Source: Gonocerus acuteangulatus (taxonomy: Eukaryota; Arthropoda; Insecta; Hemiptera; Coreidae). Taken from it: a DNA stretch of 64,000 bases. Location: contig OX328125.1 in assembly GCA_946811695.1 (NCBI GenBank), positions 106,463,847-106,527,846 on the forward strand, given 5' to 3'. Under the pieces are notes generated by a model that was not told the DNA's origin, did no database searches, and worked only from the letters and a program-made list of their open reading frames with translations. Positions 34,790 to 47,561 of this stretch are shown here, piece by piece (position 1 is the stretch's first letter; the number at the start of each line of letters is the position of its first letter). Made by a program: the position numbers and the translations under genes.

Positions 34790-37050
34790 TTTCGGGTGGG
34801 CTCCGGTGTAAAAAAAAAAATAAAAACTGCTTAGCATGTTTTAATTTTTTTTTTTAATTTAATTTGGTCTAAAGATTTTGTTTTCCGGCTCAGGGTAGCA
34901 TTACTATTCAAATACTGGATACTATTAACAGGTTTCATTTTTAAAAGTTTAAATTTGTTTCTTAGATGCTCTACATTAAATTATAAATATTCTAAAGTCT
35001 TAATAAAAATTATAAATTATGTCTTATAACAAAAACAAATTACATATAATAATATCATTTAGATTTACAACACATGTTGTATGGCTGTATACATCCTATT
35101 CCAATACAAAGTCACTTATATCATAACATTTTTTAAAAAAAATATTTTTATCTATTTACATATATATTTTTTTTTTTTATCTTTTTTTTTTTTTTTTTTT
35201 TAATTTTTAATATTACCCTTAATTCAATAATTAATCATTTTAATTTCAAATGAACAATATAATATAATTAAAAATATCTACTACGACAACAAAAAAAAAA
35301 TATAAGTATAGCTCAAAGCTGAGCCTCCTGGCTCATTCAATCTCAAGCCTTATTATCATTTATCCATTCTTCAATTATATTTTATGTACAACAAGTTTTC
35401 TTTTTAAGTTCATTGTGGTTTTTATTCATATTTAATTATTTTACCCAATGCATTTGACATGACTCCAATAATTGTTCAAGAAAGTTTGTTCCCTCACTAG
35501 CCCATTTTAAAAAATTGAAATTTTAATGTAATAAAATAATTTGTCTATAGTCTATCAGTCCTTGTCGATGTCAACTTGTTTGTCAGTCACTCCTTCTTAC
35601 TACATTTCATTTAAAAAATTCTCCTTCCTTCTCATTATTAAATATCGAACTCCTTCCACTTCAATAATTATTATTAATAAGTTTCCCCCCTTTATTATAA
35701 TATAGTATAATATAATATTTCCCAATTCGTAGATAAGGTACTCCGGCCTCTTCATGGGTCCGTGAGCCTTTAATACAAAACAAATAATAGGTACTCCGGC
35801 CTCTTCATGGGTCCGTGAGCCCTCAATATAAAATAAATATTCAAATATATCAAACAATATATGAAATATTTTTCTCCTACCCCTTACTTCAATTAATTAT
35901 TATCCTTTACTCCTACTTCTTCATTTATTTATTATTAACTTTTGAAAAGGTTTTTTCCCTTTAAATATTTATTAACTGTCCTTGTCAAAGTCTGTCTTTA
36001 TATTTATTTTAAAAAAATTATTAAGTTTTAATTATTTTATTTTTAAGTAGTTTAACCATTAATTATTCTCTTCATTAATTCATTATAGCCTTATTGGCTT
36101 CAAAAATATATTTCTTATTTAAAAACATCCTATAGTTGGAGGGTTCTAGTTATATTGGAAAGAGAGTGATGCGAGCGCTGCTCGGGGCTGTGGCAATTAT
36201 AGGAACTTCTTGGCAATGTAGATACTACTAGCGCGGTGCGCGTGTCCAAAACTTGAACTAGCATGAGCCTGCTCTTAACGTTAGGGATTATCAAACCTTT
36301 CTTCTTTCGAGGTAGATAAGAGCTTTTGGGAGTTAATCATCCTATTATCTGCATTCCTAAGATTTTTAGGGATCTTCCCAGGGACTGGACATTTCCTGAC
36401 TTTTATTGTTTGGGTATTTTCTGGCACCTGGAGGATTTGTAATTTTGGGAGTTAATAATCCTACTTTCTGCCTTCCCGATAGTTTTAGGGATTTTCACAG
36501 AAACTGGTCATTTCCTGACTTTTATCGAATCTTTTTGTCTTATAAAGGCATATTTTGGATTCTCCAACCTTTACACTTGCGTGTCTAAAATCTCATCACG
36601 ACCGATAATGAAATAATTTTTTATATCTTCTTGATAATTTCTCTTTGATATTAATACTAATAATGACATTAGAATTTTATATTGGTGCAAAATTTTCATT
36701 TAATTAATAATTTTACTGCTTTTAACGGATAAACCGGTTATCATTCTACTGAATCTACGACTAAAAAAGGATAATATGATGACCTTTTTAGGAACATTTT
36801 TTGTTTTTAGTGTACGGTTGTGCACACGATTTTAAAAATAAAATAAAATTGAAATAAAATATGGGTTTTACCTCTCGTAATTTTGAAAATGGTATCTAAA
36901 AAATTATAAACATTGGTTTTTATCAATAAACCATAGAATTTTGATAGGTAATATAATTTAAATATTAATAAATTTATTATTTATTTGTCCCTATCCACTC
37001 AAATCCGGTACCCAACGCCGGAGGAGCTCCAAAACAGAGAGGTTTTATTG
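34790..37050 (-). other. Internal non-coding part of the LTR element
   Basis: AT-rich, with no pol-type frame. It has a tandem pair of about 52 bp (GGTACTCCGGCCTCTTCATG at 35739 and 35790) and a pair of about 128 bp (GGGAGTTAAT...TTCCTGACTTTTAT, 36329-36525). Confidence 0.6.
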
Positions 37051-37785
37051 TTATACTTTACTGGTTGAATGTTTTATTTCATCATCTTTGGTCGGTTGAT
37101 GATAATATTTAAGGAGAATCGAATGAAACATTCCCCGAATAATTCCTTTTTTATCTTTATTCTTATATCCCAGGTCGATCTTAATAAGGGGACATTTAAT
37201 ATACAATTGTATGTTTACTTTTGCTGTTTCTTTTATTAAAATATTGTTTTTAAATAAATGGTTTAAAATATAATTTTCAACTGTTGTTAAATAATCTATG
37301 TTAAATTTTGTTGTTTCATTTTTCTTAAATAATTTGTTTAAAATATAATTTTCGGCAGATGCGAATATGTTATTGTTTAATTTTGTTGTAATTTCATTTA
37401 TTTTGAATAAATTATTTAAAATATAAATTTCATCGGAAGTAAATAGATCGTTGGACACGGAAGTTATTTTAGGACTACTTTGATTATTTATCATTAAAGG
37501 AACTGGTTTAATATCACGGAGCGTCATTATGGCCCTTAATTTTTCAGATTCTGATTTTAGATTTTCTATTATTTCGGTTTTGGATTTTTGCATTTCTGCT
37601 TTTAATTCGGTTTTGAGACTTAACCATTGGGCCATCATTTGTTCCATCATTAACTGCATCTTCGCGAACCCCGAATTTATTTCCTCCCTACTACTCTGGG
37701 TGAAACGTCTATTACCTTCGTTATGTTCCATTTTGTTAAAATAAGTAATTTTAATATCTAAAAAAAAATTATAAATATGATCCAA
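37051..37785 (-). CDS. Gag-like ORF of the LTR element, coiled-coil with repeats
   Basis: 244 residues. A later Met (MEHNEGNRRFTQSSREEIN) may be the real start; it lies just after MDHIYNFFLDIKITYFNK. Residues about 35-90 (MMEQMMAQWLSLKTELKAEM) are heptad-like and probably coiled coil. Residues about 115-200 hold three copies of a motif like ENYILNxLFKxN. No zinc knuckle, protease or RT is seen. It sits just after the primer-binding site in the sense of transcription, where gag is expected. The homology to gag is positional inference only. Confidence 0.45.
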   Translation of the reverse strand: MDHIYNFFLDIKITYFNKMEHNEGNRRFTQSSREEINSGFAKMQLMMEQMMAQWLSLKTELKAEMQKSKTEIIENLKSESEKLRAIMTLRDIKPVPLMINNQSSPKITSVSNDLFTSDEIYILNNLFKINEITTKLNNNIFASAENYILNKLFKKNETTKFNIDYLTTVENYILNHLFKNNILIKETAKVNIQLYIKCPLIKIDLGYKNKDKKGIIRGMFHSILLKYYHQPTKDDEIKHSTSKV

Positions 37786-38280
37786 AAATTAATAAATCAA
37801 AAATAAAATATAAAAAGATACAGAAATAAATATATATAATTATATCTATCATTAGCGCATCTTTCAAAATTGCCATCAAATTTCCCAACATTGATCCAAT
37901 TATGTGGTCGTAGCAAACTTGCCAAGCTGACAAAACAAATATGTAAAAACTTAAATAAAAATACATAATTTAATAAACATCACAGCCAAAAATAAAATAT
38001 TTGCTAAACATTTAATATCATTCAAAAAATTTATTTTTAATAAAAATTCAAGTTTTGAACCTTAAAACATACTTTTTTAAATATATGGTCTCAATTTTAA
38101 AATCTGAAAACATAAAAACAAAAATTAAAAATTTTAATTCTGGTTTTAAAACACGCACGCCTACTGCAACTCGTCTCTTGCAGCGCTGCAATACAAAGCT
38201 ACGGGAAATATTACGCGACTCAACCTGTTCAGGATTTCGAAGACAGGTTTAGTGGATTGCCCCACGTTGGGTCACCAAGA

Positions 38281-39412
38281 TGTGGTGTTTTGGTTGGGCA
38301 AGAAAAAGAAAATTGAATATATTTAAAGTTATTCTAGGAATGTTGATTTAGAAATGTTTTTAGTATAATTTCTTTATATCTCAGGGTTCATTTAAAATAT
38401 TACCAAACTCACCACATACGGGCTTATGAATAAAACCATTTGAATAATTAATTTAATTTAATAAATTTCCTGAAATAAAAAGCATGAGAAATATATTATT
38501 AGAATCATTTCTTACCATCTGTCCTTTTATGTGTTGAGACCATATAATATACCAGGAGAAAGGTTCATTATAAATAAAATAGAGTTGGAAATAATTGACT
38601 TATATTGAATAAAGATATAATTTAAGAGTTCGCATGGCTGTGATATAAAAAGAATATAAAAAAATTGCGTGACTCACATATTTGTATCAATGTTGGGTTA
38701 TCTTAGAAAAGATAGAACATATTTAAAATATTATCTTATATGTTAAAATATAAATATTGGCCATTATGAAATTTTAGATAGCTTTTAGAATTTATTTAAA
38801 AATTGGCAGTGAGTGAGTTATACTCAGCTTATTTTACGGATGATGTTCTGGAAGTGAAGAGGCAGGCTGCTTGTAGTTGTGTTGAGGAGATTGAGGGTCG
38901 TCTGCTAGATCTTGGAGTTGTATTTGGCCATCATGTCCAGGTGAAGTGCTTGGTGTCGGCCGGCCCCGGTGGTGCAATGGATGCGCTCTCGCCCTTGGCT
39001 GGCGTTGGAGTGAGAGTGAGTGGTGGGGGAAGGCCCTTTTTATAGAGGCGTTACTCCCACCACACCAAGGGTGTCTGACTTCAGCGAGTTCCCTGGATTT
39101 TCATGTTCATACTTGGAAACACCTCTATCGTTATCTTCCTGGGAACTTGTATACCTTATCGCTCCTAGCCGATACATTTGGACTCTTCTTTTACTTAACA
39201 CTGCCTTTTTAAAAAAAATAAATACTGCCAAACTAAGCACTGCCAAATGCTATCTCTTTTATTACTCTTTTATTTATTTTATTGATTGACAAATGATAAT
39301 ATTTGTGATGGATTTATGAAATATAAGTTAGCCTTTATTTTGAATAGGAATGCTACTCTTTGCTATGCCAGAAACTGACCTTTTCTAGAGCACCCCCTTT
39401 TAGATCATTACA
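38281..39412 (-). repeat. 5' LTR (family L1)
   Basis: 1132 bp, TGTGGTG...CATTACA as written. It is preceded on the + strand by GGGTCACCAAGA, the complement of the primer-binding site. Confidence 0.85.
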
Positions 39413-39549
39413 ATATAGATAGATAATTCTTAACATTAGCATTACGTTTTTATTTATGAACCGATTGTCATGAAAGAAACACTAAATGTTGAGTGAAGCT
39501 TATCACAATATATTATTTTGGGTGCTATTGTGTTGATAAAGGCCTCAAA

Positions 39550-40065
39550 TATAATTTCTCATATATCTTCCATGTATGACATGACAAACAAGTTCCTGTT
39601 TAATTGAATGTCTCATATATCTTCCATGTACAGGCGATTCCTTGCATTTTTATTATATGTACCTATAGATATACATACATATACTGGATGACATGACAAA
39701 CAAGTTCCTGTTTAGTTGAATTTCTCATATATCTTCCATGTACAGGCGATTCCTTGCATTTTTATTATATGTACCTATAGATATACATACATATACTGGA
39801 TGACATGACAAACAAGTTCCTGTTTAAATGAATTTCTCATATATCTTCCATGTACAGGCGATTCCTTGCATTTTTATTATATGTACCTATAGATATACAT
39901 ACATATACTGGATGACATGACAAACAAGTTCCTGTTTAATTGAATTTCTCATATATCTTCCATGTACAGGCGATTCCTTGCATTTTTATTATATGTACCT
40001 ATAGATTTACATACATATACTGGATGACATGACAAACAAGTTCCTGTTTAATTGAATTTCTCCAA
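39550..40065. repeat. 112-bp tandem repeat, about 4.5 copies
   Basis: GACATGACAAACAAGTTCCT occurs at 39578, 39690, 39802, 39914 and 40026, a spacing of exactly 112 bp. Units differ by one or two bases. Non-coding. Confidence 0.95.
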
Positions 40066-40211
40066 GCAGAAATTTAACCAAGCAGATGAAAAAAAAATAA
40101 AAATATATTAACAAGGAATGTTCATAGAAGTCCTAAACACATTCTTGAAATAATAATAACCATGAGTAATGCCTATAACTCTGTAATATATTTCCAATCT
40201 CTTGGATTATA

Positions 40212-40261
40212 TTAGCACGGTTCCTTCCTCCCTCCATAGGGAAAAAACCCGCTTATGAGGT

Positions 40262-40311
<50 letters not shown>

Positions 40312-40450
40312 TAGATAGATAGATATATCCAGGAGATAGGGTGATATGGAGATAGGGGGATACAGGGATACGGAGACAGGGAGATAGGGATATAGAGATA
40401 TAGATATATATGTCCGTTCGCTCTCTCAAAGGCTCAAAAGTGGTCCACTT
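40212..40450 (-). repeat. Family X 3' fragment with purine-rich insertion
   Basis: TTAGCACGGTTCCTTCC...GCTTATGAGGTTGA, then (TA)n (40264-40308), then GATA/GGATA-type repeats (40310-40410), then CCGTTCGCTCTCTC and TGGTCC. It is cut by the next X element, which starts in the T-run at 40451. Confidence 0.6.
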
Positions 40451-40588
40451 TTAGCGCGGTTCCTCCCTCCCCCATAGGGAGGAACCCCGCTTATAAGGTT
40501 GATACAATGAAACAATCCGGAAGTGCCGACTAGAAAATTTTGCGTTTCAGAACCCCTAGAAACCGAAAATAACGGTGGTTCAAATTTG

Positions 40589-40665
<77 letters not shown>

Positions 40666-42270
40666 CTGTTCGCTCTCTAAATAGAAGACGAATGGTCCGA
40701 TTTTGATGAAATTTGGTACAAAAATCTGTCGTCCAATTTGAAAGGTCAAGTTCGTTAACCAGCAAAATCCGCCCACTGGAAGATGGCGTTTGGGGCGAAA
40801 TTCGCGCAGAAAAAATCGTAACGCTTACGTTTTTGAGTTCATAAGCTTGTAAGTACTCGTTTTATAGGCTTCTTGGGCTAGAAAAACGAATGAAACCATT
40901 TTCAAGGCGATAGCTTTAACCGTTGTCGAGAAAATTGTAAAAATAGTTTTTGAATACCGTTTTTGGTTTGGGTACTTAGAATAACGGGATTCAGTTGAAA
41001 CATTATCTGCATGTTCTACTTTCATTAAAACTATGTTGAAAGTTATGTTACTTCGTATATTATGGAAACTTCGTATACTTTCATTAATATCTCGAACACG
41101 GTTGGGAAATCGTGGTAAGTGGATTGAAACTATTTGAAAGCTTACTAAATTCTCTACAAAAATGATTCTAAAACTATTTTTGATTAGGTTATGTCAATCG
41201 GAGAAATAAATGCTTAAAACTTCAAATACGTCTGTTTTGTTCTTATGAACGGGTTTATGTCGTTCTTTTTGTAATTTTTGTCTCTTTCCCTTGGTTTTTT
41301 ATTGCTTTTTATTTTTTTAATTTCTTATGTTGTATTTGTAAGGAAAATGTATGTGTGTGTAAAACAGGATAGGTAAAATGAGACCAATTTTCTGTTGTCA
41401 GAAATAATGAAAAGTTTTGGGAACTTCGTATAATTTCTTAATATCTCGAAAACGGTTGAAAATCTTGGGAAGCGAAAGGTTACCATTCGAAAGCTTACTA
41501 AATGGTCTACAAGAAAGGTTCTAAAGAAAGTTTTGAATAAGCGATGTCAATCGGAGAAATAAGTGCTCAAAATTTGAAGTAATTGATTTCGTATATTCGA
41601 ACAGTTCTTTTTGTCTGTTTTTATTCCTATTTTTACATTGCTTATAGTTGGATAATGTATTTGACAATAAAATAGATTAATTAAAATAAGAAAAACAATT
41701 CATTGTTAGAAATATATCAGGCTGTACCGTATGAAATGTCAGTTTTGGATTTGCCGATTTCCTTCAAATGTCTTGAAACTGTCGAGGCTCCTAATCCGAG
41801 TTCTTTGGCATATTCCCTATTGTTTGTAATTGCTTATAGTAGTCAAATGTATTTTCCAATAAAACAGGATACGTATAATTAGAATATTTTATTTTTGCGG
41901 AATCTTGTGGTTCTCAGATCCCTTATGAATATCTATTAGGCCCCCTTCGTATTTTTTCCTTAATATCTCGAAAAGGGTTAGGAGATCGTGGCAATTGAAA
42001 TGTAACAGTTCGAAAGCTTACTAAATTCTCTACAAAAAATGTTTTACAGAAATGTTTGATGGGGTCGTCACATTAGGAGAAATAAGTGCTTAAACCTTAG
42101 TTAGTTTCCTTTATTTAAACGGATCTATTTGTGTGTTTCCCGAAGTTTTTTTTTCACTGCTCGTTATTTTTGTACTTGCTTATAGTAGTCTAATGTATTT
42201 TTCAGTAAACAGGATATGTATAATTAAAAGCATTATTTTGTTTGTTAGAATTCGAAGATGCCGTATGAAT

Positions 42271-44503
42271 CTAGGCGCACGGTAGTGCGCCAGGCCAAGT
42301 TCCGGCCTCAGCATACTGTGTGTATATTACAGGCGGTCTTAGAGCCGATTTTTACCCTCTCATAACTTTCAACCAGGTAAAGATAAAGTTATGAAATTTT
42401 ACACAGGTATTATACTACTAGATGTGAGTAAAACTGGAAATTTTCATAATTCTACATCGAATAGTTTCTGAGATATACGCGATCGAAAATCGGGATTTAT
42501 AGGACTCACTCACTCACTCACTCACTCACTGACTCATCAAAATTATTAGGCCCTTCCCATGATGCTATAGACTTGAAATTTCGCATGAAGATAGATATGA
42601 AGACGTTATTAAAGGAAAAAATCGAAAAATCGCGAAAAGTTGTGTTTGACTCCGCTTCCGGGGCGGGGGCGTGCCAGTTTTGTACTTCCTTCGGAAACCC
42701 ATCATTCCGTCCGAAACTCATGATGTGGGGTATCAAATGAATTGTCTCGGTATGAAGAACCTATATTTGATGTTTTAAGAAACAATTAGACGCATATAGG
42801 ATCGGTAAAAATCTTATACCAGCTGTCTGTCTGTATGTTTGTTCCTCTTACAAATCCGTACCGTTTGACCGATTTTGACCAAACTTGGGACACAGATGGG
42901 TCTTGATACGGGGAGAATCATAGGCTAGGTTAAATTGTCTATCAGCTGTCTGTCTGTCTGTTTGTTCCTTATACAAATACACATCGTTTGACCGATTTTG
43001 ACAAAATTTGACACACATGTCGGTCTTTCTCCGGGTAGTGTCATAGGCTAATCAAAATCGTCTATCAGCTGTCTGTCTGCATGTTTATTCCTTACACAAA
43101 TTCACACCAATTGACCGATTTTGACCAAACTTGGGACACTGGTAGGTCTTGATACGGGAGTTTCATATTACCTATGACGTTTTCTACTTTTTGTTCCATC
43201 GAAATGCCATCATTCCTTCTGAAACCCATCATGTGGGGTATCAAATGAATCGTCTTGGTAAGGAGAACCTATATTTGATGTTTTAAAAAACATTTCGACA
43301 TATCTTAACAAAAACAGTTGTGACTTCTTTCTTAAATGTAGTATATAAAGTCGTAGGGGTTCGCTGCATAATATACTTCAAAGCCGAGCCATCTAAATTA
43401 CAAAGTTTAGGATTACAAACCCAAAATGTATCGTCATTGTTTCTTATATTTTTCTTGAAGGCCTTCTGCACTTTCACTATTGTGATCTTTATCCTCGGGA
43501 TAAGGTTCCTGTGTTTTACAGTGTAATAGTTTAGTTTAGAGAGCAATCAATTTGTCCTCTAGAGTAATGTCATCTGGAAGAGCTTCTAACTTTTCTAGTC
43601 TAGTGATTAGATGTATGTAGGTTGATTATTGGTATCAAATATCAAGCAGTAAGGAGAACCTTATGCAGAATCCAAAGACCCTGGTTTTATATGAAGTACA
43701 AAAGCCAGTAGTTATGCGGCAACTAAATTCTATTTAATACTTAGAAAAAAAGTAATGAGATCCCCAAGAAAACATAAATGTGAAATAGAGGCCAAGTTCC
43801 TGCCCCCACAAAGAAACACTCCTTTCCTCAAAAATATCCCCTCCTAAAACCCCCCAAAAACGCCTTACCATTCTACACTCCAAAAAAGTAGTATGAGTAT
43901 GAGGTGTATTAATTCAACCAAAAATATTTGCCAATACAAGAGATAATACAAGAAAGAAATGTCCAAGTTCATTACTTGGAAGACCTCATAGTTACTTACT
44001 AAGAACAGTAAAGACACTTCAACTGACCTTTAAAAACAACAATAAAAATACTTATATCCAGTTACTAAAATATCACTTTCCTCAACCAGGTATATTCTTA
44101 AACTTGGCAATGTTTTTTTTGTGCCGAAATTATCTTTAGAGAAAAACTAAACATTGCCAAGTTTAAGAATATACCTGGTTGAGGAAAGTGATATTTTAGT
44201 AACTGGATATAAGTATTTTTATTGTTGTTTTTAAAGGTCAGTTGAAGTGTCTTTACTGTTCTTAGTAAGTAACTATGAGGTCTTCCATGTAATGAACTTG
44301 GACATTTCTTTCTTGTATCATCTCTTGTATTGGCAAATATTTTTGGTCGAATTAATACACCTCATACTCATACTACTTTTTTGGAGTGTAGAATGGTAAG
44401 GCGTTTTTGGGGGGTTTTAGGAGGGGATATTTTTGTGGAAAGGAGTGTTTCTTTGTGGGGGCAGGAACTTGGCCTCTATTTCACATTTATGTTTTTTTGG
44501 GGA
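42271..44503 (-). mobile_element. Family W Helitron-like insertion with foldback end
   Basis: It interrupts X between GTATGAAT and ATCTAGATTACAG, which are contiguous in the homologous X sequence (46700-46735). On the minus strand its 3' end is hairpin GGCGCAC-TACC-GTGCGCC running into CTAG, and its 5' end starts TCCCC, as in Helitrons (TC...CTRR). Inside are an (ACTC)n tract (42503-42530), three units of 113-133 bp starting CAGCTGTCTGTCTG (42820, 42953, 43066), and a large palindrome. No protein is encoded. Confidence 0.55.
43759..44503. repeat. Near-perfect palindrome, about 355-bp arms
   Basis: Left arm 43759-44115 and right arm 44149-44503 are inverted complements with about five differences by eye (about 98.5 percent). 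The loop is 33 nt. The outer ends are GATCCCCAAG and CTTGGGGATATC-like. As RNA it would form a very long hairpin. Confidence 0.9.
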
Positions 44504-44713
44504 TATCTAGATTACAGTACTGGTTTTGATTTCGTATTTTAGAATTGTTCTTGGTATTCCCTATTTTCATGTATTACCCTTAGTTCTTTATTGCTAGTAG
44601 TTTTTTTTTTTTTTTTTATTGATTATAGAATATAAATCTATTTGGCAATAAAATAGGATACGTAAAATTAGAAACAATATTTCGGGTATTTCTGAGCGAA
44701 ATGCCTTGTAAGA

Positions 44714-44875
44714 AAATGCCTTTTTGTTTTGTTCTTTTATACTTTTGTTTTTCTTTATTCATATTTATATTTTTAGGTTAAATTTCTTTATTGTTTATTT
44801 TGTACTTATTTTTATTCTTATGGGACGAAGTCCCAGAATAAAGTTTTTTTTTTTTCATTCATTCATTCATTCATT
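44714..44875 (+). mobile_element. LINE 3' end fragment with stem-loop and (CATT)n tail
   Basis: It interrupts X at GCCTTGTAAGA and ends in (CATT)n, then AAGATT resumes X. TGGGAC-GAA-GTCCCA at about 44820-44834 forms a stem-loop, followed by GAATAAAG and a T-run. The same stem-loop and tail occur at the 3' end of the LINE at 10040-10110. Confidence 0.75.
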
Positions 44876-44999
44876 AAGATTGTCTACCACCACGAACGGC
44901 GTTTTTCCTCTATTTACCTCACATTTTAATTGGTTGCTGTTTTTAGCTTGTTTTCTGCTTCACTTCACAGATAGGAAACACGCTTCTGACGTCGACCCA

Positions 45000-47561
45000 A
45001 TGACGTAATCCGAAGTGCCTAATAAATGATTTAACGTTTTAGAACAGGTAGATATCGAAAATAGCAGTTTTTAAATTAGAATCTATTGTTGAGTGATTAT
45101 ATGCATCTTTGGATAAAAATTCCAATAGTTAAAATTGTAAGTATTAATGGAAATTGGAAAATATGTATTTAATAGAATTCAGAAAACCTTTTACAGAGAA
45201 CTTTATTTTTTATTTTAATTTTATTGATCAACAGGTGTTTGCATATATTTGAAAACTCCGCTGATGTAACCTCTATGTCGTTTTTGTTTGAATCAATAAT
45301 AAGAAATCCGTTTTTCAATGATTTTATGTTTTTAGGCCTATCTATAATTCATATGGCTTTAAAGTCTCAACAGGAATATTTGTGTAATCGCCCTTCACCG
45401 TTATTATTATTCTATATAGGCTTTATAAGGCAGGAGATACTACTTAATCTTGAAGACTTGTTCTTTGTCCTTCTTTATCAACTAGATAGGCTTTATTAGA
45501 CATATTATTCTTCATGGGCTTTATTAGGCAGGGAATTCTGATAAAATGTCGTGTCGTCGCAGCAAATTGTAATTACGATTTATCTAAGGTCAGGTAACAT
45601 TAGCGACTCTACATTGTTAAGATCACCGACGGCGAAGGTAGACAATTGCTATGATTTAGTCTACATATGTATATTAATTCCTAAATGTAGAAAATAAACT
45701 TTACAACGGTTAGATACTATGAACGAATAGACAGTCGGTTCAGTCCCAAACAAACAGAGGGTTTACTAGAAATTTACCTGCTAGGAGTTAATCCTCAAGA
45801 GAAGTAACCCTTGTAGGGTAATATAACACAGGTATCTGCCGACACAAATACAAAGCCTTGCAAGAGTAGGAAGAGCAACTTTAAGATTTCGTTCACTAAA
45901 ATTTCTTAAACTGACCTAGATTCAGACATAACATAACATAGATTATATTGTAAATATTGATAAAGATTAATTAGTTGTCAACATATACATAAATTAGCAA
46001 TCAACAGTTTTCTTTGTACGACTATTATTAACGACTATTTAGTTATGAGCCGATCCATAATTTAGCGATCAAAAGTTACAGGTGATTCCGTATTAGATAT
46101 TTATTAAATATTCATAAAGACTATTTGGTTGTAAACCGATTCATCAATAAGCAATCAATATAATAATTTTTAAACACTGGATATATACTAACCAATTATA
46201 ACGACTGTTTAGTTATGAACCGATTCATAAATTAGCGATTAAAAAACACAGGTTCATTGACTAAATATTGATAAAAGTATTTAAATTGAAGAAAAAAAGA
46301 TTTCCTCAGGACTTGTTCTTGTTCAATTTGTATTTACTCTATTGACTTTATTAGGCATATTATTCTATATAGGCTTTATTAGGCAGTGGTATCTACTCAA
46401 TTTTGAGAACTTGTTCTTGATCCTTCTGTATCCACTAGATTGGCTTAATTAGGCATATTATTCTATATAGGCTTTATTAGGGAGTGGTATCTACTCAAGA
46501 AAAACAATTCATTGTTAAAAATATATCAGGCTGTACCGTATGAAATGTCAGTTTTGGATTTGTCGATTTCCTTCAAATGTCATGAAACTGTCGAGGCTCC
46601 TACTCCGAGTCCCTAGTGTTTTTAATTGCTTATAGTAGTCAAATGTATTTTTCAATAAAACAGGATAAGTATAATTAGAATCAATATTTTGTTGGTTAGA
46701 ATTCGAAGATGGCGTATGAATATCTAGATTACAGTACTGGTATTGATTTCGTTCTTTAGAATTATTCTTGGTATTCCCTATTTTCATCTGTTACCCATAA
46801 GTTTTTATGTTAGTAGGTTTTTCTTATTGATTATAGAATATAAATCTATTTGGCTATAAAACGGGATACGTAAAATTAGTGACAATATTTCGGAGATTTC
46901 TGAGCGAAATACTTTTAAGATTTTCTACCACCACGAACGGCTTTTTTCCTCTATTTTTATCCACTAGATAGGCTTTATTTTGCATATTATTCTATATAAG
47001 TTTTATTCAGCAGGGGATTCTGATGAAATGTCGTGTTTTTGCTGTGGATTTTAATTACGATGTGTCTAAGATTGGATAACATTAGCGAGTCTACATAGTT
47101 AAGAACCGACGACGGAGGATTACTTCTTGCTATGATTTAGTCTACACATCTATATTAAGTCCTAAATCCAAAAAATAAACTTCACAACGGTTAGATACTA
47201 TGAGCGAATATGACGGTTCAATGCCCGTAGAAACCAGGGGGCCGCAGGAAATTTACCTGCTAAGAGTTAATCCTCAAGAGCTGTAAATATACCCCAGGTA
47301 TCTGCCGACACAAATACAAAGCCTAGGCGGAGAGCACCCCAAAAACTCAGATCCAAACATAAGGTTATATACTAAATATTCATAAAGACTACTTAGTTGT
47401 AAACCGATTCATCAATTAGCAATCAATAGTTTTCAACAAAGGTTATATACTAAATATTGATAAAAAGTATTTAATTAGAAAAAAAAACAATATTCCACAA
47501 GACTTGTTTTTGGTCCATTTGTGTCTACTCCATAGACTTAATTAGATATATTATTCTATTG
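45000..47561 (-). other. X interior, partly duplicated
   Basis: Corresponds to the X region at 18900-19900, and part occurs twice (about 45500-46480 and 46980-47550), e.g. TGGGATTCTGATGAAATGTC-type and ACAACGGTTAGATACTATGA blocks. There is no gene. Confidence 0.55.

Larger units (their letters stand above)
33668..39412 (-). mobile_element. Non-autonomous LTR retrotransposon (LARD-like)
   Basis: Two LTRs (33668-34789 and 38281-39412) in the same orientation flank 3491 bp. ATAT lies on both outer sides. Next to the right LTR, reading on the minus strand, is TCTTGGTGACCCAACGTGGG at 38261-38280, a primer-binding site resembling the tRNA-Lys type, so transcription runs on the minus strand and the right LTR is the 5' LTR. 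The only sizeable ORF (37051-37785) is gag-like at best. There is no protease, RT, RNase H or integrase, so it depends on an autonomous partner. No clear polypurine tract is seen next to the left LTR. Confidence 0.8.

Noticed and set aside
42503..42536. CRISPR-like or regulatory array
   Set aside because: A simple (ACTC)n microsatellite in a Helitron-like element of a eukaryotic genome.
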